Of a stretch of 36,818 nucleotides of DNA, positions 18,456 to 27,100 are shown one piece after another. Made by a program: the position numbers and the translations under genes. Source of the DNA: JBGTLA01 sp041744375 (GTDB taxonomy: Bacteria > Actinomycetota > Acidimicrobiia > Spongiisociales > ZC4RG35); NCBI GenBank assembly GCA_041744375.1, contig JBGTLA010000101.1, forward strand, positions 1-36,818, written 5' to 3'. The stretch's first letter is position 1, and each line of letters begins with the position of its first letter. The notes under the pieces were generated by a model, which saw only the letters and a program-made list of their open reading frames with translations, was not told the origin of the DNA and made no database searches.

Positions 18456-18896
18456 TCACGGAACGGTGAGAACCGGGCACGGCGCCGTGTGGGCGAGGCG
18501 ATCAGCCACCGATCCGACCACGATCCGCTCCACCAACCCGGCTCCCCGCCGACCGACCACCAACAGATCGGCGTCGTTCGACCGGCACACGTCCGACAGC
18601 ATGATGGCCGGGTCGCCCAGTTCGCCGATGAGGTCGTAGTCGACTTCCTCCAGATCGAGGGCATCCTCGGCCTGATCGAGAATTTGACTGCGCGCCTCGA
18701 CGATGGCCGTGGCCATCGATTCGGGCGGAGGAGGCGCACCCCCGATGCCCCACCAACCCTCGGGGGGACGGACGACCGTGGTCAACAGCAGGCGGGCCTG
18801 CCAGGTGCGGGCCATCTCGGTGGCGATGGCGGCAGCATCCAGGCTCGTCTCCGAGCCGTCGAGGCCGACGACGATCACCCTAGGGTTCCAACTCAC
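18456..18896 (-). CDS. Universal stress protein (UspA family)
   Basis: This single-domain Usp has about 146 residues and the Rossmann-like fold. The first strand is RVIVVGLDGSETS, and the ATP-binding loop near the end is VGRRGAGLVERIVVGSVADRL, matching G-x2-G-x9-GS. It therefore probably binds ATP and dimerises. I chose GTG 18896 because GGAGG stands eight bases upstream; a GTG at 18941 would add 15 poorly conserved residues. Usp proteins respond to stress such as hypoxia or starvation, but no regulatory site is evident here. Confidence 0.88.
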   Translation of the reverse strand: MSWNPRVIVVGLDGSETSLDAAAIATEMARTWQARLLLTTVVRPPEGWWGIGGAPPPPESMATAIVEARSQILDQAEDALDLEEVDYDLIGELGDPAIMLSDVCRSNDADLLVVGRRGAGLVERIVVGSVADRLAHTAPCPVLTVP

Positions 18897-18992
18897 TCGA
18901 TTCACCTCCGGAATGTCGAAGACGGAGTCTGGCACACGCACGGGGGGCCTTCGACGCCAGCCCCGCCCACCGAGAGCGGTCGTGGTGGCTCG

Positions 18993-19550
18993 TCAGTCGA
19001 GCCCTGCCGCCTGGAATGCCCGATAGATGAACGCGGCCATCTCTCCCCGGGTGATGAGTCGGTCGGGGCAGAACCGATCGTTCACCGGCGGGTTGCATCC
19101 GCGGGTGACTCCCGCCGTGCCGAGGATGTCGATGGCCGACTCGTGGATGTTCCCGTCGTCGTCGACGAACAGGTTGCTTCCGGTGCCATCGGTGAACTCG
19201 AACCCGCGCACCATGAAGGTCGCCATCTCGGCTCGAGTGAGGGATCGTCGCGGGCAGAACTGGTCGTTGACCACTGGGTTGCACCCCCGGGTGATCCCCG
19301 CCGCGGCGAGGCGGTTGATGTCTCCTTCGAAGACGACGTCATCGTCGTCCCCGAAAAAGTCCTCGTCGGTGGCAGGCAGCGCCAGGGCCCTGTTCAGGAA
19401 CGCCGCCATCTGACCTCGAGTGACGTCGTCGTCCGGACAGAAAAGGGTGTTCTCGGGGGGGTTGCAACCGCGCGTGATGCCCTGGGTGGCCAGCCAGGTG
19501 ATCTCGGTGTGGAACAGGTGATCAGCCGGCACGTCGTCGAATTCGATCGC
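18993..19550 (-). repeat. Three SLH-like repeats encoded in the subtilase gene
   Basis: The last 185 residues contain three copies of a unit of about 60 residues. Each has an acidic F-x-D-D opening, an I-x-x-L or I-x-W-L helix, G-[IV]-T-R-G-C-N-P, x5, F-C-P, then a second helix with TR-x-[EQ]-M-A-x-F. The general pattern fits S-layer homology domains, which bind wall polysaccharide. Each copy carries a Cys pair with exactly eight residues between the two cysteines (GCNP-x5-FC), which ordinary SLH domains lack and which could form a disulfide outside the cell. Confidence 0.85.
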
Positions 19551-22535
19551 CGCCGGCGGTGTCGGCGGGGGTGGTAATGGCGGTGGTGTGGTGCCGTCCG
19601 TCACCTCGACGAGGCTGAACTGTCCGGGTACGGCGTTGTTCTGGAACAGCCACAACATCTCGCCGGTGCCCTGCAGGGCGACATCCTCCGCGGTGTTGGC
19701 GGGAACCTCGAAGGAGAGCCCGTCTGGCGAGGTGATCTCCGCCGTCAGATCGACCGTGACAGTGTCGCTGAGCGCCGCCACGGAATCACCGTCGAAGATG
19801 ACCGTCGTCATGTCGAAGGCGGTGATGTCGGCCCCGGCGAATCCGGAGCCGCCCGTCAGGTCAGCCGGGAGGATGGCCACATGGTCGTTCAGGTCGGCCA
19901 CCGCGAAGTACAACAACAAACCTCCGCCGAGGTTCAGGTCGAAGAGAGCCGTCACGACCACTCCCGCCGGATCGAATTGGCCCAGCAGCCAGTTGAGGTC
20001 GGCGGCGACCAGTGCGTAGTCGTCGGAGCCGTCCTGGTCGACGTCCAAGAAGATGATCGTCTCGAGCCGCGATGGAGACGCCCACGGCTCGGTAAGGGCG
20101 ATACCGAAGTCGATGGTCTCGTACCCGTCTTCGGAGCCCGTGCGGTACCCGACACCGGCCAACGTCCCCGCCACCTCATCGCCTGTGGCGACGATGGTGA
20201 AGCCGTCGGCGAAGCCGAGCGCGGGCCCACCGTTGGCCAACCCGACGGCGGCGTCGCCGCCGCCGGCCGACACCGTTGACGCCGGGTCGACCACGGCCAG
20301 CAAACCGACCACCATGCGATCGTCGGCGTCGCCGGTGTTGGTCAAAACGACCCAGCCGTCGCTCTCGCGTTGGCTGAAGAAGCCGTCGTCGGGGCTCATG
20401 GCGGCCGGGTCGACCGTCACGGACACGTCCAGCGATGCCGCTCGACCCGAAGTGGTGACGGTGCCGGACGAAACAGCCCAGGACACGCCCGGCACGGTCT
20501 GGTTGGCGACGATCTCCACGTCGTAGGTGGCGTCTCCGTTCAATCGCGTGATAGCGATGGTGTCTGAGAGGGTGGTCTCGGTCGTCGGGTTGATGCGGCC
20601 GAAGGAAAGGGCGCCAGGTGTCGTGTACCCGGCCAACTGGAGGGCGGCCACATCGGCCTGCACGACACCATTGCCTTGTGTCGGCACGGCGACGCCGTCC
20701 GTGGGCAGGGCTCCTCGTGCCGAGTTCATGATCAGTGACTTGATGGCGCCCGCAGGAAGGTCGGGATAGGCGTCGATCAGTTGGGCGGCAACACCGGCCA
20801 CATGGGGCGTGGCCATCGACGTCCCCGACGAGTTGGAGACACCGCCGCCCGCACCGACCCCGGCCGACAGGATGGAGACCCCGGGGGCGCTCACCTCCGG
20901 CTTGAAGGTGTTGCCGAAGCCCGGTCCGCGGGAGGTGAATCCGGCCATGGTGTCGGCCAATTCTGGCTTGGGGATCTCGACCGCATCCGACAAGACCACC
21001 ACCACGGTGTCCGCCAGCGCCGCCCGGATCGTGTTGCCGTCGGTGAGTGAGACCATCATGGCCGGAGTGGCATCGGGCTGGTCCGGGGTGCCGTCCTGGC
21101 CCATGGCGATGGGCTCACCCTCGGCGTTGTTGGTGACGAGCACACCGATGGCTCCGGCCGCCGCCGCCGCCCGGATCTTGGCGCTGAACGAGCAGGTGCC
21201 GCGGGCGATGAGGGCGATCTTGCCGGTGACGTCTGGCCCGTTCGTGACCTGGCCGGTGTCGGCATCGGCGCACGCATTCTCGGGCACGGTGGCGACGAGA
21301 TCGCCCTCCGTGGCAGGCGTGAGCGGACCGAAATCCCCCGGTTGGGCTTCGTACTGGCCGGCGATGCCGGCGGGTGACAGCACTTCGATGGCCGAGGCCA
21401 GGATGCCATCGTCGGCGGAGGCGGCCACCGAGAGGGTGCCTGCGGCCACTGCCGGGGAACCGGTCACGTAGGGAACGGAACCGGCGTTGCCGGAAGCGAC
21501 CACCACGACCACCCCCAGGTCGGCCGCATTCTGGGCGGCGATGGCCGATGGATCGTCGGGGGTACCGAAATCGGATCCGAGGCTCATGTTGATCACGTCG
21601 ACGGCGTCGTCGATGACTTTGTCTCCATTGGGATCGAGGGCCCACTCGATGGCTTCGGGAACCAGGTCGGTCGAGCCGGCGACGTCACCGAACACTTTCA
21701 GGGCGTAGAGCTGGGCGTCTTGTGCCACCCCGGTCGCAGAAGGCCCGAGGGGGTCGAAACCGGCGGCGGTGGCAGCGACATGGGTGCCGTGGCCGTGGAC
21801 GTCGAGGGGGTTGGCGTCGGGTTGGGGAATCCGTTCGGCGGGGTCGTCGGAGCTGGCGTTGTAGATGGGCCCGGCGAAGTCGTGTCCGCCGATGACCTTG
21901 TCGTTGAAGATGGGGGCGTCGTTCGTCGGGTCGAGGTTGTTGTAGGCGAACGAAGTGCCCGGGCCGCCCAGGGCGGCGTGGGTGTAGTCGATGCCGGTGT
22001 CGATGATGGCGATGGTGATGTTCTCGCCGGTGAACCCGGCGTCGTTGACGGCGTCGGCGCCGATCCAGGGGACGCTGGTGGCGTTGGTCAGATGGTGACG
22101 CGCCACCCCCGCGACCGACTTCACGCCGTCGGTGGCGGCAATGGCGGGGACGTCACCGGCCCGCACCATCGCCTTGATGCCGTTGGCCGCCACGGTCAGC
22201 CGGGAACGCTCCTCGATGATCATCCCCGCCAGTTGGGCGCTCACCCGGGCCTGCTGGCGCTGAACCGTGTCGCCCTGGGCCTGCTGTTGGGCGGGAGAGG
22301 CGACGCCACGGGTGGCGGTGAACTCGGCCACCGACGGCTCGTCGAGCTGGATGAAGACCTGCACGACGTCGTCGGGGCTTGCGAGGTCGAACCCGTCGGC
22401 GACACGGCCCGAGAGTCGCTCCGGTCCGCTTCGCGCTGACAGCTCGCTCTCCGACTGGGCGGCGAGTGGACCGGTGGCGACGAAGGTGGCCGACACCATG
22501 GCGAGTACGGCGAACAGTGCCGTGCGTCTTCTCAT
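18993..22535 (-). CDS. Secreted subtilisin-like protease with PA domain and SLH-like repeats
   Basis: This is a large extracellular S8 serine protease of about 1180 residues from ATG 22535, which has a GAGGGAGAGG ribosome site. The first 26 residues (MRRRTALFAVLAMVSATF, then LAAQ) form a signal peptide. A propeptide follows to about 155. The catalytic triad is Asp179 (IAIIDTGIDYTHA), His249 (HGHGTHVAATAAG) and Ser573 (GTSMATPHVAG), with oxyanion Asn350 (ASGNAG). A PA domain (about 400-480, with GKIALIARGTCSFSAKI) is inserted before the serine, as in Vpr-like subtilases. Beta-rich domains fill 610-975, then a Pro-rich hinge (TPPPLPPPPTPP), then three SLH-like repeats to the C-terminus (DNA 18993-19550). 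It probably digests external protein while held at the cell wall. Confidence 0.93.
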   Translation of the reverse strand: MRRRTALFAVLAMVSATFVATGPLAAQSESELSARSGPERLSGRVADGFDLASPDDVVQVFIQLDEPSVAEFTATRGVASPAQQQAQGDTVQRQQARVSAQLAGMIIEERSRLTVAANGIKAMVRAGDVPAIAATDGVKSVAGVARHHLTNATSVPWIGADAVNDAGFTGENITIAIIDTGIDYTHAALGGPGTSFAYNNLDPTNDAPIFNDKVIGGHDFAGPIYNASSDDPAERIPQPDANPLDVHGHGTHVAATAAGFDPLGPSATGVAQDAQLYALKVFGDVAGSTDLVPEAIEWALDPNGDKVIDDAVDVINMSLGSDFGTPDDPSAIAAQNAADLGVVVVVASGNAGSVPYVTGSPAVAAGTLSVAASADDGILASAIEVLSPAGIAGQYEAQPGDFGPLTPATEGDLVATVPENACADADTGQVTNGPDVTGKIALIARGTCSFSAKIRAAAAAGAIGVLVTNNAEGEPIAMGQDGTPDQPDATPAMMVSLTDGNTIRAALADTVVVVLSDAVEIPKPELADTMAGFTSRGPGFGNTFKPEVSAPGVSILSAGVGAGGGVSNSSGTSMATPHVAGVAAQLIDAYPDLPAGAIKSLIMNSARGALPTDGVAVPTQGNGVVQADVAALQLAGYTTPGALSFGRINPTTETTLSDTIAITRLNGDATYDVEIVANQTVPGVSWAVSSGTVTTSGRAASLDVSVTVDPAAMSPDDGFFSQRESDGWVVLTNTGDADDRMVVGLLAVVDPASTVSAGGGDAAVGLANGGPALGFADGFTIVATGDEVAGTLAGVGYRTGSEDGYETIDFGIALTEPWASPSRLETIIFLDVDQDGSDDYALVAADLNWLLGQFDPAGVVVTALFDLNLGGGLLLYFAVADLNDHVAILPADLTGGSGFAGADITAFDMTTVIFDGDSVAALSDTVTVDLTAEITSPDGLSFEVPANTAEDVALQGTGEMLWLFQNNAVPGQFSLVEVTDGTTPPPLPPPPTPPAAIEFDDVPADHLFHTEITWLATQGITRGCNPPENTLFCPDDDVTRGQMAAFLNRALALPATDEDFFGDDDDVVFEGDINRLAAAGITRGCNPVVNDQFCPRRSLTRAEMATFMVRGFEFTDGTGSNLFVDDDGNIHESAIDILGTAGVTRGCNPPVNDRFCPDRLITRGEMAAFIYRAFQAAGLD

Positions 22536-22622
22536 CGCCTCTCCCTCTCGATCCATGGCTCCCGGGGCCGGGTCGAGAATACCGAAGGGCACGGACCGAT
22601 GCGTCATCGGTGTCGTCCGTCG

Positions 22623-23603
22623 TCACTGGCCGTACCAGAGCACTCCATCACGGTCGTGACCCTGGATCCGATCCCGCAGGCGGAGATACTCCAGGTGCGA
22701 GATCGTCTCCCGCAACGCCAGCCGTTGCTCGAGGAGGGTCAGATTGGGCCGAAACACCGCTCCCATCATCGACCAGGCGGTGAGGGGGGAGAGGCCGACC
22801 CGGTCGACCATCTGGCCGAGGCGTCGATCGTGGTGGAGGAGGATCTGTTCCACCCGCTGTGCCCCTCGCTCGATGATGGTGCCGTGGGCGGGGTAGGTGA
22901 GACCGATCGGGATGGCATGGAGTCGGCGCAGCGAGACGAGGTAGTCGCCCAGGGTGTCGGCGAAGTCCTCGTCGAACATGATGACGGGTGAGATGCGGGG
23001 CAGGACGTGATCGCCCGAGAAAACGACCCCGCTCAGCGAATCGCGCAGGCAGATGTGGGAAGGGTCGTGGCCCGGCGTATGCAGGACCTCGAGGGAACGC
23101 CCCCCTCCCAAAGAGAGGGTGTCGCCGTCGTCGACGACGAAATCGGGCGGGTCGATGATGGGCATGAAGTCCGGGCGCGGGCCGACATCGGCCAGGGTCC
23201 CCAGGATCGCCTCGGGTACTCCGTGACGTGTTCCCAAGGCCATGTTCCTCCGCACGAATCCGGGGGTGTCGTTGTAACGGTCGGTGAGACGGGCCGCTCG
23301 CTGGTGCATGACGAAGCGGCAGCCGTATTCTTCGACCAGGCGTTTGGCCATGCCCACGTGGTCGGGATGGAGATGGCTCACGATGAGGGTGTGAATGTCC
23401 GCTCCCGCCAGACCCACCCCCTCCAGCCCCCTCCGCAACGATTCCCAACCTGGTGGCCAGTCACAGCCGCAATCGATGAGTGCTAGCCCTCCATCCGCCT
23501 CGATGGCATAACAGTTCACCCACCCCGGGCTTCGAAACGGCAGCGGGACCGGAATGATGTAGATGCCGTCACCGAGAGAGGATGGCTCGGGGAGTGAGTT
23601 CAC
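22623..23603 (-). CDS. Metallo-beta-lactamase-fold hydrolase
   Basis: This 326-residue MBL-fold metallohydrolase has the metal motif SHLHPDH (His77, His79, Asp81, His82). Further ligand motifs are HTPGHDPSH, VVFSGDHVL and YPAHG. The C-terminal third is helical (QRVEQILLHHDRRLGQMVD), as in glyoxalase-II/LACTB2-like hydrolases that act on thioesters or RNA. GTG 23603 overlaps the dodecin stop in the four bases GTGA, so translation of the two genes is coupled; upstream in-frame codons belong to the dodecin gene in another frame. The substrate is not identifiable. A role linked to CoA thioesters would fit the dodecin neighbour but is speculation. Confidence 0.87.
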   Translation of the reverse strand: MNSLPEPSSLGDGIYIIPVPLPFRSPGWVNCYAIEADGGLALIDCGCDWPPGWESLRRGLEGVGLAGADIHTLIVSHLHPDHVGMAKRLVEEYGCRFVMHQRAARLTDRYNDTPGFVRRNMALGTRHGVPEAILGTLADVGPRPDFMPIIDPPDFVVDDGDTLSLGGGRSLEVLHTPGHDPSHICLRDSLSGVVFSGDHVLPRISPVIMFDEDFADTLGDYLVSLRRLHAIPIGLTYPAHGTIIERGAQRVEQILLHHDRRLGQMVDRVGLSPLTAWSMMGAVFRPNLTLLEQRLALRETISHLEYLRLRDRIQGHDRDGVLWYGQ

Positions 23604-23821
23604 CCGTGCTCCACCGCATCGCGAATCCCGAAGGTGATGTCCACCGTGACTTCGAACTCGGTGGGGACACCGGAGTCGTCGACCCGTCCTCCCGCCCGCA
23701 CCATATCCCACCGCTGGATGTCGGCGATGGTGGTGGCGGCCCGGGCCAGGACGGTTCGTACCGCATCTTCTATCGAATCGGCCGAACTGCCGGTGAGCCG
23801 GATGGTCTTGGTTATCTGCAT
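23600..23821 (-). CDS. Dodecin-like flavin-binding protein
   Basis: Dodecins are small proteins that form hollow dodecamers storing flavin and, in some bacteria, CoA. The 73-residue product opens ITKTIRLTGSSADSIEDAVRTVLARAATTI and ends FEVTVDITFGIRD, the beta-alpha-beta-beta pattern of the family, with aromatic Trp38 in DIQRWDMV near the usual flavin-stacking position. ATG 23821 is the first gene of a two-gene unit with the MBL hydrolase, sharing a four-base GTGA overlap. Confidence 0.88.
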   Translation of the reverse strand: MQITKTIRLTGSSADSIEDAVRTVLARAATTIADIQRWDMVRAGGRVDDSGVPTEFEVTVDITFGIRDAVEHG

Positions 23822-23927
23822 GAGGCCTCCACGGAGCGAGACGTCAGGCTACGCCAATCGGTGGACGGGTCGAGCTGGTCCACGATCGAGGAGAGCCGGT
23901 AGCTTGCGCACCGGTCCCAGATGGGCG

Positions 23928-23953
23928 ACAGTTCCCTCAACCGGGAGAACTGT
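23928..23953 (+). other. Hairpin over the ribosome site of the DUF2007-like gene
   Basis: The arms ACAGTTC (23928-23934) and GAACTGT (23947-23953) are perfect complements. With a small bulge, the inner CC and GG can extend the stem. The GGGAG ribosome site (23943-23947) lies in the loop and inner stem, and the ATG starts two bases after the hairpin. It may limit translation of the gene, or it may be a protein-binding site on DNA. Confidence 0.45.
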
Positions 23954-23954
23954 C

Positions 23955-24158
23955 ATGGCCGAGCTGGTGGTACTTGAGCGAGTCGGAAGTCGTCCCGAGG
24001 CCGAGCTGGTTGCGTCCCGACTTCGGTCGGAGGGCATCAGGGTGATGGTGCGCGCCGATGATGCGGGGGGGATGGGTCCGAATCTGGCCCCTCATCGCGG
24101 CATCGAGATCCTCGTGAACCCCGATGACGTGGAAGCGGCCCGGGAGCTTCTCGCCTGA
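23955..24158 (+). CDS. DUF2007-like small protein
   Basis: This 67-residue protein has the pattern of DUF2007 (putative signal-transducing) proteins: an opening strand ELVVLERVGSRPEAELVASRLRSEGI, a central strand VMVRADDAGG, and a final ILVNPDDVEAARELLA. The fold is expected to be a small ferredoxin-like alpha-beta domain with no catalytic residues. ATG 23955 follows GGGAG by seven bases. It ends eight bases before the LexA palindrome of dnaE2, so the two share no transcript unless there is read-through. Confidence 0.75.
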   Translation: MAELVVLERVGSRPEAELVASRLRSEGIRVMVRADDAGGMGPNLAPHRGIEILVNPDDVEAARELLA

Positions 24159-24166
24159 GTGGCCGA

Positions 24167-24193
24167 GCATATCGAACAGATGTTCGATATGCT
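24167..24193 (+). promoter_or_regulatory. LexA operator palindrome and -10 of dnaE2
   Basis: A perfect 26-bp palindrome has arms GCATATCGAACA (24167-24178) and its complement (24181-24192) around GA. Its core CGAACAGATGTTCG (24173-24186) is a LexA box of the same type as that upstream of imuA'. TATGCT (24188-24193), inside the right arm, is a good -10. It lies six bases before the GTG start at 24200, so transcription may begin at or next to the start codon. LexA would directly cover the core promoter. Confidence 0.87.
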
Positions 24194-24199
24194 GCGAGG

Positions 24200-27100
24200 G
24201 TGTATGCCGAACTGCACTGCCACACCAACTTCTCGTTCCTAGACGGGGCGTCACATCCTGAGGATCTGGTGGAACGGGCCGTGGAGCTGGGGTACCGGGC
24301 ATTGGCGGTGACCGACCACAACGGTTTCTACGGCGTGTCACGTTTCTGGCAGGCGGCCCGCGCGGCCGGACTCGGGGCGGTATACGGAGTGGAGGTGGGC
24401 ATGGCGGACCACGACGACGGACCCGACCCGCTCCAGACCGCCGATGGCGGCCCCGAGCACAGCCCTACGGCACCTCCCATCTCGAGGCGGCGGGGGAGGA
24501 CGCGGCGTATGCACGGCAGCAAGCCGACGGACCTGCCTGCCACCCAACATCTGGTCCTGTTGGCCGACTCGCCCGCCGGGTATCGGTCCCTGGGACGGTT
24601 CATCACCCGTGCCCAGATGCGGGGGGTCAAGGACGGCCCTGTGTACCGCTGGGACGATCTCGCCGCCTTGGCGGCCACAGAGAGGGTGTGGGCGCTGTCG
24701 GGGTGTCATGCCGGAGCAGTTCCCAGGGCAGCCGCCCGGGGCGATTTCCCGACGGCGGTGGCGGCCGCCGAACGGATCCGGGACCTCTTCGGAACGCGCT
24801 TTCACCTCGAGGTGTGGCATCACGGACTCCCCCAAGACGATGAGCGCAACGACCTGGTGTGGGAGGTGGCCGATCTGCTCGGGTTGGGAGTGGTGGCCAC
24901 CAACCAGGTCCACTACGCCCGGCGCCACGATGCCGACCTGGCCGAGGTGCTGGCAGCCATCGGAGGACGACGATCACTGGACGAGGCCGACGCCTTCCGG
25001 CCGGCGACCGACCTGCGTCATCTCCGTGCACCTGCCGAGATGGCGACGCTCTTCAGCCGGTATCCAGGCGTGGTGGAGCGAGCAGGAGAGTTGGGGGAGA
25101 GGCTGGCGTTCGATCTAGGGCTCGTGGCGCCCCGTCTGCCCGACTTCCCCATGCCCGGCCACTTCCTTGACGAGATGGACTACCTCCGTCATCTCACCTG
25201 GGAGGGCGCCAGATCTGTCTACCCCGGCGAAGGTGAGGGCGGGATAGACCCACTCGCCCGCCGCCGACTCGAGCACGAGCTGAGCATCATCGCCCGGCTC
25301 GGATTCCCCGGTTACTTCTTGGTGGTGTGGGACATCGTCAACTTCGCCCGTTCACGCCAGATCTACTGCCAGATCAGGGGATCGGGGGCCGACTCGGCAG
25401 TGTGCCGTTGTCTGGGTTTGACTCGGGTCGATCCGATCCGTTTGCAGCTTCCCTTCGAGCGGTTCCTGTCCGAAGAACGGGGGAGGGCACCCGACATCGA
25501 CCTGGACCTGGAGGCCGACCGCCGAGAAGAGGTCATCCAGTACTGCTACCGCCGTTACGGGAGGGAGCGGGCGGCGATGGTGGCCAACGTCGTCACCTAC
25601 CGGGCCCGCTCCGTCCTACGCGACGTGGGCAAGGCCTTCGGCTTCAGTCAGGCCCAAGTCGACGGCCTGTCCCGGTATGTGGACACCCGCGACCCCGCCC
25701 GGCTGGCGGACGAAGTTCCCCTCCCCGGTGGGCTCACTGCCGACCTCATCTACGACGTGTGCCATCGGCTCGACGGCTTTCCCCGTCATCTCGGGATCCA
25801 TTCCGGGGGGATGGTCATCGCCGATCGTCCGCTCTGGCAGGTGGTGCCCCTGGAATGGGGGCGGATGGAGGGGCGGACGGTGCTGCAATGGGACAAGGAC
25901 GACTCGGCCGCGGTGGGAATCGTCAAGTTCGACCTGCTCGGCCTGGGGATGCTTAATGCCCTCCACCTGACCGTCGACCTCATCGATGAGAACCATGGTG
26001 TGGCCGTCGACCTGGCGACCATCCCCCAGGAGCCGGTCATCTACGACTCGCTCACCGACGCCGACACCATCGGGCTGTTCCAGGTCGAGTCGCGCGCCCA
26101 GATCGCCACGTTGCCGCGCATGAAGCCACGCACCTTCTACGACCTCGCCGTGGAGGTGGCGCTGATCCGTCCCGGTCCGATCCAGGGCCAGTCGGTCCAC
26201 CCCTATCTGCGCCGGCGCAGCGGCGAAGAGCCGATCACCTATCCCCATCCTTCCACCGAGCCCATCCTGGCCAAGACCCTGGGAGTACCCATCTTCCAAG
26301 AGCAGCTCATGGAACTGGCCCGTATCTGTGCCGGTTTCGATGGGAGCCAGTCCGACCGCCTCCGTCAAGCCATGACCCACAAACGCTCGGAAGAGGCGAT
26401 GGCGCGTCTTCGTGACGAGGTGTATGGGGGAATGGAGGTCAACGGGATAACCGGAGCGGCGGCCGACGAGATCTGGGAGAAGCTGCAGGGGTTCTCCAGC
26501 TTCGGGTTCCCCGAGTCCCATTCGGTGAGCTTCGCCTACATCGTCTACATGTCGGCGTGGCTGCGTCATCATTGGCCAGCCGAGTTCCTGGCCGGGTTGC
26601 TCAACGCACAGCCGATGGGGTTCTACAGCCCCAACAGTCTCGTGCAGGACGCCCAGCGCCATGGTGTGGTGGTCCTCCCCCCCGACATCAACCACTCACT
26701 CCACGACTGCACCATCGAGCCGTGGGAGGCCGACCCGGGCGACATCGTCGCCTATCTGGGGCGTGCCTGGCGCAGAGGCCGGGGGCCCGTCGAGGAACCG
26801 GTGCGCTCGGCGGTGGCCGTGCGTCTCGGGCTGCGTTACGTTCGCCACCTGGGCGAGGCGGAGATCGCACGGATCGAGACCGCCCGAACCACGAACGGTC
26901 CTTTCCGGTCCGGTGAGGAGCTGGCGTATCGCACCGGGCTGGGGGTGCCGGCCCTGGAGGGTCTGGCGGCGGCAGGAGCCCTCGGATCGGTGGGGCTGGA
27001 TCGTCGCCAGGGGATGTGGGCGGCCGGGCCGTTGGCCGAGATCCGCCCCGGGCGTCTGGCCGTCTCCCCCGGGACGGAGCCCCCCGCCCTGGCCGCCATG

